From: CAWBOY01 sp963790585
GTDB taxonomy: Bacteria > Planctomycetota > Planctomycetia > Gemmatales > Gemmataceae
DNA: 64,000 nucleotides
Reading direction: 5' to 3'
Assembly: GCA_963790585.1 (NCBI GenBank)
Contig: CAWBOY010000002.1
Location: forward strand, 1,116,001 to 1,180,000
This document shows, one piece after another, positions 35,507-44,723 of this stretch. Position 1 is the stretch's first letter. Every line of letters begins with the position of its first letter. The position numbers and the translations under genes are program-made. The notes below the pieces were generated by a model. That model ran no database searches, was not told where the DNA came from, and worked only from the letters and a program-made list of their open reading frames with translations.

Positions 35507-36532
35507 TTATTTCCAAGGATCGATGGCGTACTGAATCGCCTTGCCCTGGCCCATGCGCTCGAGCGCATTGGGTAACAGAGCGAGAGGTATGCAACCCGTG
35601 ATGAGTGGGGTGAGCTGTAAACGGCCGTTGAGAAGATGTTCACGTGCTAGCGCCACGTCGCTTGGGGCAAAGTGGAAGCTGCCGCGGACACGAACCTCCT
35701 CGTAATGCAGCCGGTAGCTATCGACGGGAAACTGCGTCCCTTTTGGCAGCCCGCCGAAGAGCAGAGCTTGTCCTCCCGGCGCCGTGCGGGCGAAAGCTTC
35801 CTGCCAGCCGTCGAGCCTGCCGGTACATTCAATGACGACATCGAACTGCTCGTTGGCCGGCCAGTAGTCGGATAATTTCGCCTCCGATAGGTCGCAGACT
35901 GGGTCCAGGCCAAACTGCCGAGCGAGTTCCAGACGTGTCCATTGCCGGCCAGCGCCAGCGCGGTCGGCGAGGGTATACATGGGCAAAAGCTGCGCAAATA
36001 AAAGGCCGACTGAACCGAGGCCAAGAATTAGCACGCGATCGACGCCGCGCCAGTCGAGCATTTCCAGAGCGTGGACAACACATGCCAGCGGTTCCAAAAG
36101 GGTCGCGTGTTCGAGGCTGAGTGAATCAGGCCGGGGAAAGAGGTTTTGCCGCGCCACCGGCGCTGGGATGCACAAGTATTGTCCGAACGCGCCGAGAACT
36201 TTCTCACGCATGACGTGCGGACAGAGATGCGAACGATTTTTTTGGCACAAATCGCATTCACCGCAGGGGGCGGTGTGTACACCCATGACTGGCGCGCCAA
36301 TTTCCAGTTTGGGCGCTCCTTCGCCCAGCGCAGCAACGGAACCGGCATAGCGATGGCCAAACGGGCCAGGCATGGGAATCTGCGGATGGCCGCGTGTGAA
36401 TGCTTTACGATCGGTGCCGCCGGCAAGAGCACGCTCGATGCGCAGCAACACTTGTCCAAGACCCGGTTTCGGGGCCGGCAAATTCCGTAGCTCCACCCGG
36501 CCCGGTTCCACTAAGCAGGCAATACGATTCAT
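35507..36532 (-). CDS. Zinc-type alcohol dehydrogenase-like protein lacking the usual catalytic Cys
   Basis: 341 aa. Start moved to M 36,532 (MNRIACLVEPGRVELRNLPAPKPG), because the longer frame has no family match. The structural zinc lobe GECDLCQKNRSHLC is intact and the nucleotide-binding fold is present (RVLILGLGSVGLLFAQLL). The catalytic zinc site is changed: the usual CGTD is GGTDRKAF and GHE is GHRYAG. It may therefore lack ordinary zinc-dependent oxidation, or use another mechanism as in some reductase relatives. It is followed by the acetamidase gene on the same strand. Confidence 0.87.
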   Translation of the reverse strand: MNRIACLVEPGRVELRNLPAPKPGLGQVLLRIERALAGGTDRKAFTRGHPQIPMPGPFGHRYAGSVAALGEGAPKLEIGAPVMGVHTAPCGECDLCQKNRSHLCPHVMREKVLGAFGQYLCIPAPVARQNLFPRPDSLSLEHATLLEPLACVVHALEMLDWRGVDRVLILGLGSVGLLFAQLLPMYTLADRAGAGRQWTRLELARQFGLDPVCDLSEAKLSDYWPANEQFDVVIECTGRLDGWQEAFARTAPGGQALLFGGLPKGTQFPVDSYRLHYEEVRVRGSFHFAPSDVALAREHLLNGRLQLTPLITGCIPLALLPNALERMGQGKAIQYAIDPWK

Positions 36533-36672
36533 CAATCCTTGATGGGGTAGAGTGATCGACAAGGGTAGCCCTCCACGCTGGCCGGTCTCTCGCTCGGCCA
36601 TCCAGGCCGTCGGGTCACCTGCGCCGTTGCTCGGTCGCAATGAATTATTATAGGGAGGGAGCAGAGAAAAGA

Positions 36673-36690
36673 CCCCCGGCAAGCCGGGGG
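36673..36690. repeat. CCCCCGGC palindrome
   Basis: Perfect CCCCCGGCAAGCCGGGGG followed by TTATAT, downstream of the beta-propeller gene and upstream of the dehydrogenase. Fourth locus of this palindrome family. Confidence 0.75.
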
Positions 36691-36711
36691 TTATATCGAA
36701 AAAGACATCCG

Positions 36712-38721
36712 TTACTTGACGTACCAATAAATGCCCCGGCCATCCGGCGTCACGGTCATCAAGTAAACCTCGCCCTTCTCATCTTCGCCGAATGAGATCA
36801 TCGCCTTGCTGCGGTCTTTGATCGTGCGGTTCTCGACGACGCGGCCCTTCTTCTCGTCGTAGCGCAGCGCCCAGAGTTTGGACGATGTGTAATCGGCATA
36901 AACGTAGTAGCCGTCTAGCTCCGGGAGGCGCGTGCCGCGATAGACGGTGCCGCCGATGATGCACTTGCCGACGTCGTGGTGATATTCCCAGATCGGGTCG
37001 ATGAACTCTTTGCTCGCCCCAGAACCCTTGACGCCAAACGGGTGCAACGCTTCGCGGCGATTCCAGCCGTAGTTGCCGCCGCGCACGATGATGTCGATCT
37101 CTTCATAGAGATTTTGGCCGACGTCTCCCGCCCACAGTTGCTCGGTCTTGCGGTCGAAGGCCATGCGCCAGATGTTGCGTAAGCCGTAGGCCCAGATCTC
37201 CGGGCGTGCCCCTTCCTTTTGGGCGAAGGGGTTGTCCTTGGGAATCGCGTAGTTTTTCCCGTCCGCTTTGTGATCGACATCGACGCGGAGGATCTTGCCG
37301 AGCAGCGTATTGAGATTCTGGCCGTTTTCATGCGGATCGTTGCCGAGGCCGCCGTCGCCGTGGGTGATGTAGAGATAACCATCGGGACCAAAACAGATGG
37401 TGCCGCCGTCGTGATTCCAATACGGCTTGGTAAAGCGGATGATCTCTTCCTCGGAGGCTGGGTCGATCTTATCAGGGTCGTTCTTACTCACCTTGAAGCG
37501 CGCGACGATGTTGGTCATCTTCGTCTTCTTCGGCGTATAAAAGACGAAAACTTCGCCGTTTTGCTTGTATTTCGGATGGAACGCCACGCCGAGCAGGCCT
37601 TCTTCGTTGGTCTTGTCGTCATAGGCGACACGATCTTGGATGTCGAGCGCTACTTTGGTTTTCGTGGCCTTTTGATCGTTCGGAAAGACGTGGAGAACGC
37701 CTTGCTGCGTGGCGACGAAGACGCGGTTCGAGCCGTCGCCGGCATGGGTTAGGACAATCGGACGAAGCGGGTTCGGTTTGCCCGCGGATGTCTCCGGGTT
37801 CCAGCTCGCCCACTCGAGATCGGGAAAGGCCACGGCCGTTTGTAACGGCAGGGGCCGCTCGTCGACTTCATAGCCGGGAATGGCGATCGTCTCCGTCGAA
37901 AGTGTCCCGGCCCTAGGGTCAATCGAGAGAAGCCCCTTGCCGGTCGGCCCAAGGCAAAGGCTCACCGGATTTTCGATTTTCTTCGGCAGTCGGACCGGTT
38001 TTTCACCTGGCCGAGGAATCACTAATAGTTGACCACTCTTGCTATCGCTGAGGAAGAGATGGCCAAAGAAATCCCAAGCCAAGCCATCGCAGGCGCCCAG
38101 CCCGTCGGCCACTTTTTCGTCGGAGCCATCCGCCAGCTTCATGCGGTGCAACTCGCCTCTGCCTGAGTCAGCGAGGAGCAGATGCGAGGCACCATCCAAT
38201 AACATGGCGCTCGGCGTCTTGAGTGGCGGGAGCTTTGGCGAGTCGATCATCGGTCGGCCGCCGCGCTGAGGGGTAATGCGATACAAGGCGGCTCCTTTGG
38301 CCGTGTCACCTGAATCGAGGACATAAACGATCCCTGTCTCCGGATCGACCGTCATGCGCTGGAGCGACGTCGGTTGCCCCGGAAGCGCGCTCGCCGCGAC
38401 GTAGGTATTAACCGTTCCCCTGGGATCGATCCGCCGGACGCCTTTTTTATCCAGCACAAACAGCCATTGCTGAAACGCCGCGATCGCGCGTGGATCGTCC
38501 AGCCCGGCGGCGAAGGGCATCGCTTTGCCGGCCTGAATCAGCAATACCGCGCCTTCGCCATCCTTGTCTCCGCGCACCGTAACAAAGACTTTGCCACCTA
38601 ATCCGACCGCGACCGCGGATGGGTTCTTCAGCCCTTGAGCCAAAGTCTGCCCCGCTTCCGCGCCGGAGACAGCGGGCACTGCGCCGAGAATTAGAAAAGC
38701 TATGAAAAGGAGTCGTTTCAT
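36712..38721 (-). CDS. Exported glucose/sorbosone dehydrogenase-like beta-propeller protein
   Basis: 669 aa. Signal peptide MKRLLFIAFLILGAVPAVSGA. The N-terminal half (about residues 25-290) is an NHL/SMP-30-like beta-propeller: VAVGLGGKVFVTVRG, DPETGIVYVLDSGD, LLADSGRGELHRM. The C-terminal half is a glucose/sorbosone dehydrogenase (GSDH) module: NEEGLLGVAFHPKYKQNGEVFVFYTPKK, DGYLYITHGDGGLGNDPHENGQNLNTLLGKILRVDVD, WRMAFDRKTEQLWAGDVGQNLYEEIDII and YYVYADYTSSKLWALRYD. Likely periplasmic or surface sugar oxidation with PQQ; the cofactor is inferred from the family. The two-propeller fusion is common in planctomycetes. Confidence 0.93.
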   Translation of the reverse strand: MKRLLFIAFLILGAVPAVSGAEAGQTLAQGLKNPSAVAVGLGGKVFVTVRGDKDGEGAVLLIQAGKAMPFAAGLDDPRAIAAFQQWLFVLDKKGVRRIDPRGTVNTYVAASALPGQPTSLQRMTVDPETGIVYVLDSGDTAKGAALYRITPQRGGRPMIDSPKLPPLKTPSAMLLDGASHLLLADSGRGELHRMKLADGSDEKVADGLGACDGLAWDFFGHLFLSDSKSGQLLVIPRPGEKPVRLPKKIENPVSLCLGPTGKGLLSIDPRAGTLSTETIAIPGYEVDERPLPLQTAVAFPDLEWASWNPETSAGKPNPLRPIVLTHAGDGSNRVFVATQQGVLHVFPNDQKATKTKVALDIQDRVAYDDKTNEEGLLGVAFHPKYKQNGEVFVFYTPKKTKMTNIVARFKVSKNDPDKIDPASEEEIIRFTKPYWNHDGGTICFGPDGYLYITHGDGGLGNDPHENGQNLNTLLGKILRVDVDHKADGKNYAIPKDNPFAQKEGARPEIWAYGLRNIWRMAFDRKTEQLWAGDVGQNLYEEIDIIVRGGNYGWNRREALHPFGVKGSGASKEFIDPIWEYHHDVGKCIIGGTVYRGTRLPELDGYYVYADYTSSKLWALRYDEKKGRVVENRTIKDRSKAMISFGEDEKGEVYLMTVTPDGRGIYWYVK

Positions 38722-39234
38722 GCGCGAAGTCCTTCGTGGAGAGAGTTTGACGAACGGCGTATCAGCAAAGATAGGAAGGGTCGACAGGATTAGCTAGGGT
38801 GCGGCGAAGTTGTGATAGGCATGTTTTCGCAGGCGGTGTGAGAGCAGAGACTGCTGACTTCCAGTACCCTCCGGTCCGGCGATTCATTTTGCTTCATATT
38901 CCTTCAGGTGCTTTTCTTTCATGCGGACATACCGCGGGCAGTTTCGCGCCATGACGTAACGCTTGTAAAAGATCGCGGCTGATTCGGCTTTCTCGGGATC
39001 TTCGATTCGCGGCAATTCCTCTTTGGTCTTTTTATCGTATTTCCGACCGCCCCGATGATTGGCGTAGCGCCGGGCTCGCGTCCAACCCATTTGCAGGAAT
39101 TTCCGAGCCATGTCGGCTCCCGGAAAGTCCCGTGCCTTCATATAGGCCAAAAACATCTTGTAGATCGTCGCGGACGACGTCTTCGCCTCCGCGATGGTCT
39201 TGAATCTCCAATAAGGTAGTATCTCGCTCTTATA

Positions 39235-40382
39235 TTACCCTGGCACGGTAGTTGCTCACTAATCTAGAATTACAAGTACCTCAGCCCGAGCTTCGAGGTG
39301 TTACTATGTCTATTACTCTTCCCGATGCCCGCCATCTCTCGGACGATTCGTTGGAGACCTTGCGTTTGCGTGCCTTGCATGGCTTGGAGCTTGGCTATTC
39401 CGAAACCGATCTCGCCGAACTCCTCGGCGTCCGCCGCGAAACCATCTCCCGCTGGAATACCGCCTATTACGCCGAAGGCTTGGACGCCCTGCCCGGCGGG
39501 CGCACCGGCCGGCCTTTGGGCTCGGGCCGTATGCTCTCCGAGGCCCAAGCTCAAACCATTCGCGACCAGATCGACTACTTCTCGCCCCAGCAAGTGGGCC
39601 TGAAACACGCCCTGTGGACACGCCAAGCCGTCGCCGACCTCATCCGAAGAGATCTCGGCATCGAACTGGCCCTACGCACCGTGGGCAAGTATCTCCAACG
39701 CTGGGGCTACACCTCCAAAAAGCCCGCCCGCAAGTCGCGTCACCAAGATCCCGATGAAGTCGAACAGTGGTTGCAGGATACCTATCCGGCCATTGAGGCC
39801 CAAGCCCAACGAGACAACGCGGAGATTTTGTGGGCGGATGAGGTTGGCGTGCAGGCCGACCACCATCCCGGTTCGGGTTATGCCCGCCGGGGCGAGCGTG
39901 CCACCATGGAGGTGCCGCAACCACATCTGCGGGTCAATCAGATCTCGGCGATCAGCAATGAGGGCACGGTGCGTTTTATGACGTACAAGGGGTCGTTCAC
40001 GGCGGAAGTCTTTCTCCAGTTCTTGACTCTCTTGATCAGTGGGGCGAAGCGGAAGATTCTGTTGATCGTGGACCAGTTGGGCTCCCACACCAAGGCGGAG
40101 GTACAGTCCTGGGTAGAGGCGCGTCAGGAGCAGATCGAGTTGTTTTACCTGCCGACGTATTCGCCGGAACTCAATCCGGTGGAATATTTGAACAATGACA
40201 TGAAGGGGAACATCAACAAGGCTGGCCTGCCGCCGGACAAGCCGACGTTGCAAGAGCGGTTGTTCGGATTCATGAGGAAGTTGAGCGGGATGCCTCGACA
40301 TGTTATGAGTTATTTCCTTCATCCGCAGACCCAATATGCCGCTCCAATGGAATTAGGTTGATCTAATTTCGTGCCGGGGTAA
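39235..40382 (+). mobile_element. IS630-family element, copy 1
   Basis: 1,148 bp. Ends read TTACCCTGGCACG and CGTGCCGGGGTAA, flanked on both sides by TA, the usual IS630 target duplication. Its copy at 51,110-52,257 has the same length and nearly the same sequence. It has split the DUF4385 gene. Confidence 0.92.
39306..40361 (+). CDS. IS630-family transposase
   Basis: 351 aa from ATG 39306 (MSITLPDARHLSDDSL); TTG 39,252 is an in-frame alternative. The N-terminal helix-turn-helix includes LGYSETDLAELLGVRRETISRWN. The DDE catalytic domain has ILWADEVGVQADHHPG (first Asp), LLIVDQLGSHTKAEV (second Asp) and FYLPTYSPELNPVEYLNNDMK (Glu). Intact, so probably active. It differs from the second copy by a Val/Ala change after TKAE. 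Confidence 0.95.
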   Translation: MSITLPDARHLSDDSLETLRLRALHGLELGYSETDLAELLGVRRETISRWNTAYYAEGLDALPGGRTGRPLGSGRMLSEAQAQTIRDQIDYFSPQQVGLKHALWTRQAVADLIRRDLGIELALRTVGKYLQRWGYTSKKPARKSRHQDPDEVEQWLQDTYPAIEAQAQRDNAEILWADEVGVQADHHPGSGYARRGERATMEVPQPHLRVNQISAISNEGTVRFMTYKGSFTAEVFLQFLTLLISGAKRKILLIVDQLGSHTKAEVQSWVEARQEQIELFYLPTYSPELNPVEYLNNDMKGNINKAGLPPDKPTLQERLFGFMRKLSGMPRHVMSYFLHPQTQYAAPMELG

Positions 40383-40495
40383 TAGGGCTCGACGAGCAAG
40401 ACGCCCTGCTCCCCTTTGCCGACGCGGTAGAGTTCCGGATGCTGACGAAAGTTGATCGTCTTGAAGTTGCAGGAGTAATCAAACATGAAACAAGC

Positions 40496-41054
40496 CTACT
40501 TTATGAGGGCTCGGAACGACAACTCGGTCGAAGGTCTGGTATCGGCTTTCAACACCTTGCGCATTTGGTCGAGGGCATAACGGTTCTCCTCCTCCGTATT
40601 CGAGGCTACGCAATCGCACGGCACGGCCAGGTGGAGGTCACGCATGTAGGCGTCGTTGGCGGTGAATAACACGCATATGTTGCCGGCCATGCCTGTCAGG
40701 ATCAAAGCCTTGACCTCCAGGTAGTCGAGTAGTGTGTCCAAGGTCGTCGAGAAAAAACCGGAGTGCTTCGGCTTAAGCACAAAGTAATCCTCTTCCTCCG
40801 GTCGTAGCAGTTCCACGATCGGTTGGCCGCGGACTCCATCGTGCAGACAATGTTCCACTTGAGCATGGAAGTTGGAGCGCCAACGGCCAAAATTGTCGTT
40901 GACATGAATGATGGGCACGCCTTCCTTTTTCGCGCCTGTTTCAGAGCGGCGATCCGCCGCGCCATCGGCAGAGCATAACGCAGAAGTTCGTCGCCCTCCG
41001 GAAACTCCAAGTCGTTGATAACGTCGATTATAAGCAAGGCCACGTCGCACTTAT
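40496..41054 (-). pseudogene. Isochorismatase-family hydrolase, 3' part (5' end is at 61,998-62,041)
   Basis: The frame contains DVALLIIDVINDLEFPEGDELLRYALPMARRIAALKQ (catalytic Asp), then after a one-base shift near 40,930, KKEGVPIIHVNDNFGRW, LKPKHSGFFSTTLDTLLDYLEVKALILTGMAGNICVLFTANDAYMRDL and the usual ENRYALDQMRKVL. The catalytic triad pieces (Asp, Lys in LKPKHSGF, and the expected Cys in MAGNIC) are all visible. The start is missing here; it is cut at an IS1380 end. Residues MPGKSKDLHGSAPDK at 61,998-62,041 join perfectly to CDVALLII at the ATAA target duplication. The frameshift may be a sequencing error. Confidence 0.88.
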
Positions 41055-42912
41055 CCTCAAACAAGCGAATGCGAATGCCTCTCGCGAACTTCGTGTACCG
41101 GCTCTTGAAGGCGCACCTTCCTCGGGCTGTCGATGGCGACAGCGCTGAAGCGCAATTGAGACGTTGCTCATGGGCAAGTTTCCTTTCTGCGGACTACGCT
41201 GGATGGGTCGCGGCGGATCGGAGCATCCGGACTCCGACTTCAGATTGCTGGATCAGCATCGCAACGACTCGAACACGCGGAAGAAGATCGTTTGGTAAGG
41301 ATTCCACGAGAGCAACCGATAGAGCAGGCGACGACCGCTACGAATTAACTGGCACGGCATTCGCACAAACGCCTGGACAAAGGTGCGGAACTCCAGACCC
41401 AACACCCACTGTTTTTGTTTCTGGTGGTGTTCCCGCCAACGTCCAGGCTGTACCGGGATCAGCAACGTGAACCAGGCCTTTAGGTTCCAGGCCAACGCCG
41501 TCATCACCATGTAGGCCCAATTGCTGGTCAAATTGTCCAACCCTGCCCGTAAGGCCCAACAGCCATGCAGCAGTTGAGCCAACAGGTTCTCCTGATCGCA
41601 GCGGTCGTTGGCATCCAACACGATCTCGTCCGGCTCGCGTAGCCAATCGTTAGTCAGATAGAAGAAGTAACGTACCTCGGGAAACAACAAGACATTGCCT
41701 TTTTCATGGGTGATCTTCTTACGTACCACGATCATGCGGTACGTCTCGCGACAGGCGGTAGGCTGGTAGTTGAACTCGGCCACCTCCTCCGCTTGGAGGC
41801 GCAGGACCTCAAACTAACGCTCGCGCACGATCCGATCCTTGACCTTGTCCGGACGTCGTCGCGGACTGTTCTTTGGTTGGTATTGCAGAGGACGTGCCAG
41901 CGTTTTCCAGATTCTTTCCGGCAGATCATGGGCCAAGGTGCGGACATTCTCCATGTTGTCGTAGCCAAAGATAAAGCGAACACGCTTGTCCGCATTCCAG
42001 CGATCCAGGTGTTCCGTTTGTGAAAATGCGGTGTCGCCTCGGAGGAATACTTGCTGAAAGCCACCACGAAAGCAAACCTCCAAACAGCGATCCACCTCCG
42101 TGGCCGCTCCCTCGTGCGAGGGACGGTTACCGGAACGGTTGACGATGCTCAACACTTCGTTGGTTTCCGCCAAGGATAACAGCAAGGCGTGATAACCCCA
42201 AGTGCCGTCGTAGGAGATGTCCATGCCCTGTTTGCATCGACCGGTAGTTTCCACGAGGACTCCATCCATGTCGATGGTGGCACGGCGGAAGAAATCCACT
42301 GGTTGTTCGGCCCACGCTTTGAGGCGGGCTTCGTGAAATACATTTTGCAGGATGTGGATATGCTCCGGTTGGAAACGACGGCAGAAATCTCCAGAGGTGG
42401 TCGGGTCGGGAATACGTTGGGCGTCGAGGGCATCGAGAAAGACCTCGTCGTTGCGGCGTAGCTCGATGTCCTGGAGGCAGGTGCCCTCACACAGGGCGTT
42501 GTAGGCCAGATTAAGCACGTGATCGGACTCGTGGTAGGGCAGGTGGACTTTGAGCAGATGCAACTTCTGGTCGATGGTCTCGGGCAGTTTGAGCCAGCGT
42601 GCGAGTTTGTGGAAGGCCCCAATGCCGCCGTGTGCCGTGCCACGATCGCGTTCGGCAATATCGTAGTGGATGTTGGCGGCTCGAAACATCGGCCGATCGA
42701 CGCGGCCGAGCTTGGTTTTGTCGAGTCGACGAGTGATGCGACGCTTGCGTTTGGCCAGTTGGCGTTGTATCTTGGCTTTCACTCGAAATTCCTTTTCTTC
42801 TTGGGTGTGTTTTGACCGGCAAATCATTAAACACCGCAGAAAGAGCGAGGGATTTCGAGTTTTTCACGATATTTCGAGAGAAAAGCGACGGGGGCTTCGC
42901 TTGCTTGAGGAC
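41055..42912 (-). mobile_element. IS1380-family element, copy 1 (mutated)
   Basis: 1,858 bp, minus orientation. Inverted ends CCTCAAACAAGCGAA and CTTGCTTGAGG(AC). Flanked on the left by TTAT (the complement of ATAA) and on the right by TAGG, so its flanks are unequal. The matching partner duplications are at copy 2 (62,042-63,899), showing an inversion between the two copies. Confidence 0.9.
41253..42827 (-). pseudogene. IS1380-family transposase, copy 1 with premature stop
   Basis: Same protein as the intact copy at 62,127-63,701, but GAG is TAG at about 41,814-41,816, so translation ends after KDRIVRER (residue 337 of 524). The DDE motifs before it (IDMDGVLVETT; RGDTAFSQTEHLDRW) are unchanged. 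A single substitution made this copy defective. Confidence 0.92.
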
Positions 42913-43050
42913 TAGGCCTTCCTGATAGGCCTGAAAGGCATCGTTGATCTTCATCTTTTTGATCTTTTCAAGATGAAGCCCAACTTTGACTGCGATAACA
43001 ATTATGGTCAAACAGACCAATAAAGTTAGTATCAATGTATCCAGATGCAC
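42913..43050 (-). pseudogene. 5' part of a small membrane-anchored protein (rest at 63,904 onward)
   Basis: GTG 43,050 begins MHLDTLILTLLVCLTIIVIAVKVGLHL (one membrane segment), then KINDAFQAYQEGL and the IS1380 end. Joined through CCTA to 63,904-64,000 it continues GRLKTQPSNADLRQQALQLGRTYSNL. The region after the helix resembles the neighbouring 43,117-43,555 protein (LNVLKQDPHNPDARERTLAKGRVYA), so the two are paralogs. Confidence 0.82.
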
Positions 43051-43116
43051 GGATTTCTCTTTCGTGATTGTATATTTTGGATCAACAACTCAAATTTGTA
43101 ATTATTGCAAGTCAAC

Positions 43117-43555
43117 TCAGATCTCATTCAAAATCTGCTGACGCCGAGCCTGATACTCTTGCTCGCTGACTGTCTGCGAGGCTCGCAGGCTTTCCAGCGT
43201 CGCAAACCTTTCCTCAAGGGTTGGCTTCTTTTGGTCCTCAATCGTGACTCTACTTCCAGCCCCATGCGCAAGCGGCATTTATATCGTTCATCAGAGCAAC
43301 TTCGTCAAAGAGGTTCACCCCCGCCCCGCTTCTCGCGCGGGTCGCATAGACTCTACCCTTCGCAAGAGTTCTTTCGCGTGCGTCCGGGTTGTGCGGATCC
43401 TGCTTCAGTACGTTTAGACTTTCAAGATGGTCCTTTTCCGCTAGCTTCAATGCCGCCGCCGCCTCTCGCTGCGCGGCCGCGTTGGCAATCGCTACAAGCA
43501 AGCCAATAATAAAAAATAGAAAGCAACCAGCCAGAATATAAGGCAGCGGATCCAT
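43117..43555 (-). pseudogene. Membrane protein with SHOCT-like C-terminus, one frameshift
   Basis: An N-terminal helix (PLPYILAGCFLFFIIGLLVAIANA) is followed by a coiled segment (LKLAEKDHLESLNVLKQDPHNPDARERTLAKGRVYATRARSGAGVNLFDEVALMNDINAA). After a one-base shift near 43,268 it reads GSRVTIEDQKKPTLEERFATLESLRASQTVSEQEYQARRQQILNEI, a typical SHOCT oligomerisation tail. The protein would be about 144 aa. Function unknown; SHOCT tails are found on small anchored proteins. Confidence 0.78.
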
Positions 43556-43708
43556 AGGCTATCCTCTCTTGCCGGCGCAATGCCAACGCAACAGACGCCG
43601 AGTAGCCACCGCTCACGGTTCGTCGGATCGCGCCAGCCGCAATTCTATTTGATTTTTTGATATGCGACCAGCGAGATAGCCGATGCCCGAAACTGCTGAT
43701 GCAAGGTT

Positions 43709-44221
43709 TCAGGCGTTCCCGTTCTCTGTTGTTCGAAGGTAGTCCGTGTCTTCAACGGCGATCGGAGGGCGTTCTTGGGGTTGCTCGTCTTTCTCTAACT
43801 CTTCTCGAAGTATTTGGCGTAGGCTTGGGGGGAGCTGGCGCAGAAACTGCTCAGCGGGGATTTGTTCATACCACATACCAAGATAGGTCCCTAGCAGCTT
43901 CAACGCCGAGATTCGACTAGCAGCCGTGCCGCCGCTTGCCGCCGAGCGACGTGACTCCCTCTTGAGCCGGCACAATACCCAATCCATCGACACGTCCGCT
44001 TTCTGCGCCAGCCTGTCGAGCCGCTCTTGCTCCTCTGCATCCTTCGCCGCTTGAAGTTCCGCGATCAGCGCCTGAATGTCAGGAAGTGTTAGGAGATGGG
44101 AAGCAGACGTCCTAGCGTCCGCGCCGGATGCTTTGTAGGCCTCTTGATAAGCCTTCGTCCCATTTCCGCCGTTTTCCACGTAATTCCGGCAGAATTGACG
44201 CCGCTTTGGGTTCAGAGCCAT
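43709..44221 (-). CDS. Phage terminase small subunit-like protein
   Basis: 170 aa from M 44,221: MALNPKRRQFCRNYVENGGNGTKAYQEAYKASGADARTSASHLLTLPDIQALIAEL is the conserved DNA-binding part of Terminase_2 proteins (NPKRRQFCxxYV..NGTKAYQxAY). A coiled middle and a charged tail follow. Small terminases recognise phage packaging sites. A large-subunit-like gene lies 15 kb away (59,270), so this is a phage or gene-transfer-agent remnant rather than an intact packaging module. Confidence 0.82.
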   Translation of the reverse strand: MALNPKRRQFCRNYVENGGNGTKAYQEAYKASGADARTSASHLLTLPDIQALIAELQAAKDAEEQERLDRLAQKADVSMDWVLCRLKRESRRSAASGGTAASRISALKLLGTYLGMWYEQIPAEQFLRQLPPSLRQILREELEKDEQPQERPPIAVEDTDYLRTTENGNA

Positions 44222-44258
44222 AACGCGCTTCGCCTCAGACACGGAGAGAGCCAATCGT

Positions 44259-44465
44259 CTAAACCTTGACACCCTTGACCATCGCCAAGATGCCGACGCG
44301 AAGAGCATCCGGAAGCGTTCGCCAACGCTCAACAAGAACAGCCAAGTTCGGGTCAATCGAACCCACAAGCGCCAAGCAGGACGCCAAGCGCTCGGAGTCT
44401 GTTTCCGTAAGTTGTTTGTTTTGCGTTGCTTGTGGCAATTGGCTAACGGTCTTGAAAACCGACAA
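44259..44465 (-). pseudogene. Possible integrase C-terminal remnant
   Basis: A 68-aa stretch ending DSERLASCLALVGSIDPNLAVLVERWRTLPDALRVGILAMVKGVKV. Tails of this type (a work-load WxTLPxxLxxGILAMV segment) end many planctomycete site-specific recombinases. It lies directly against a tRNA-Ser 3' fragment, where an integrase gene is expected. Identity rests on recalled similarity and is uncertain. Confidence 0.4.
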
Positions 44466-44506
44466 CGCCGAAAGGCGTTCGGGGGTTCGAATCCCCCCCT
44501 CCGCTG
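44446..44506 (+). other. 3' fragment of tRNA-Ser, att-site-like, copy A
   Basis: The anticodon arm (CGGTCTTGAAAACCG, anticodon TGA), a long variable arm (ACGCCGAAAGGCGT), and the T arm (GGGGGTTCGAATCCCCC) are all present, but the 5' acceptor and D arms are absent. This is what integration into a tRNA gene leaves behind. A second copy is at 44,724-44,776. Confidence 0.8.
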
Positions 44507-44517
44507 GAATCTATCGC

Positions 44518-44544
44518 AAAACCCCGATCTTTCTCGGGGTTTTT
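44518..44544 (+). terminator. Rho-independent terminator after tRNA-Ser fragment A
   Basis: CCCCGA..TCGGGG stem with an A-run before and TTTTT after. Located just behind the tRNA fragment, as in real tRNA-Ser genes, so it was copied along with it. The rest of 44,545-45,136 holds no gene. Confidence 0.8.
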
Positions 44545-44723
44545 GCGTTTCTCGGAACTGGCTTCCGAATTGCCATTCGGTCTAGCGAAGTCTACCGAAG
44601 TACCCCTTAAGTTGCTCCAAAATATACTCTTACGATGGTAGCGGCCAAGGCCGGAGAATGACGCGAGCGAAACCGTCATGCCGCAAGCTGATGCCAGGCA
44701 ACGTTTTGTATCGCACGGAGGGG

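Larger units (their letters stand above)
38884..40486 (-). pseudogene. DUF4385 gene interrupted by IS630
   Basis: The 5' part starts at ATG 40,486 (MFDYSCNFKTINFRQHPELYRVGKGEQGVLLVEPY) and the 3' part is 39,234-38,884 (KSEILPYWRFKTIAEAKT..ARKFLQMGWTRARRYANHRGG..ESAAIFYKRYVMARN). Between them lies IS630 (39,235-40,382). Removing the element and one TA restores GAG CCC TAT AAG AGC GAG with no frame change, giving a complete DUF4385 protein of about 150 aa. DUF4385 is of unknown function. The gene was therefore intact when the IS landed. It lies 9 bp downstream of the isochorismatase-type gene. Confidence 0.9.

Noticed and set aside
41015..41470. Frame beside the IS1380 copy that encodes a 151-aa protein (also at 63,484-63,885 on the other strand)
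   Set aside because: It is the antisense of the IS end and transposase tail, so it is duplicated with the element and has no family.
44425..44510. A complete tRNA-Ser gene at copy A
   Set aside because: No 5' acceptor strand complementary to CCTCCGC is present upstream, so only the 3' half exists.
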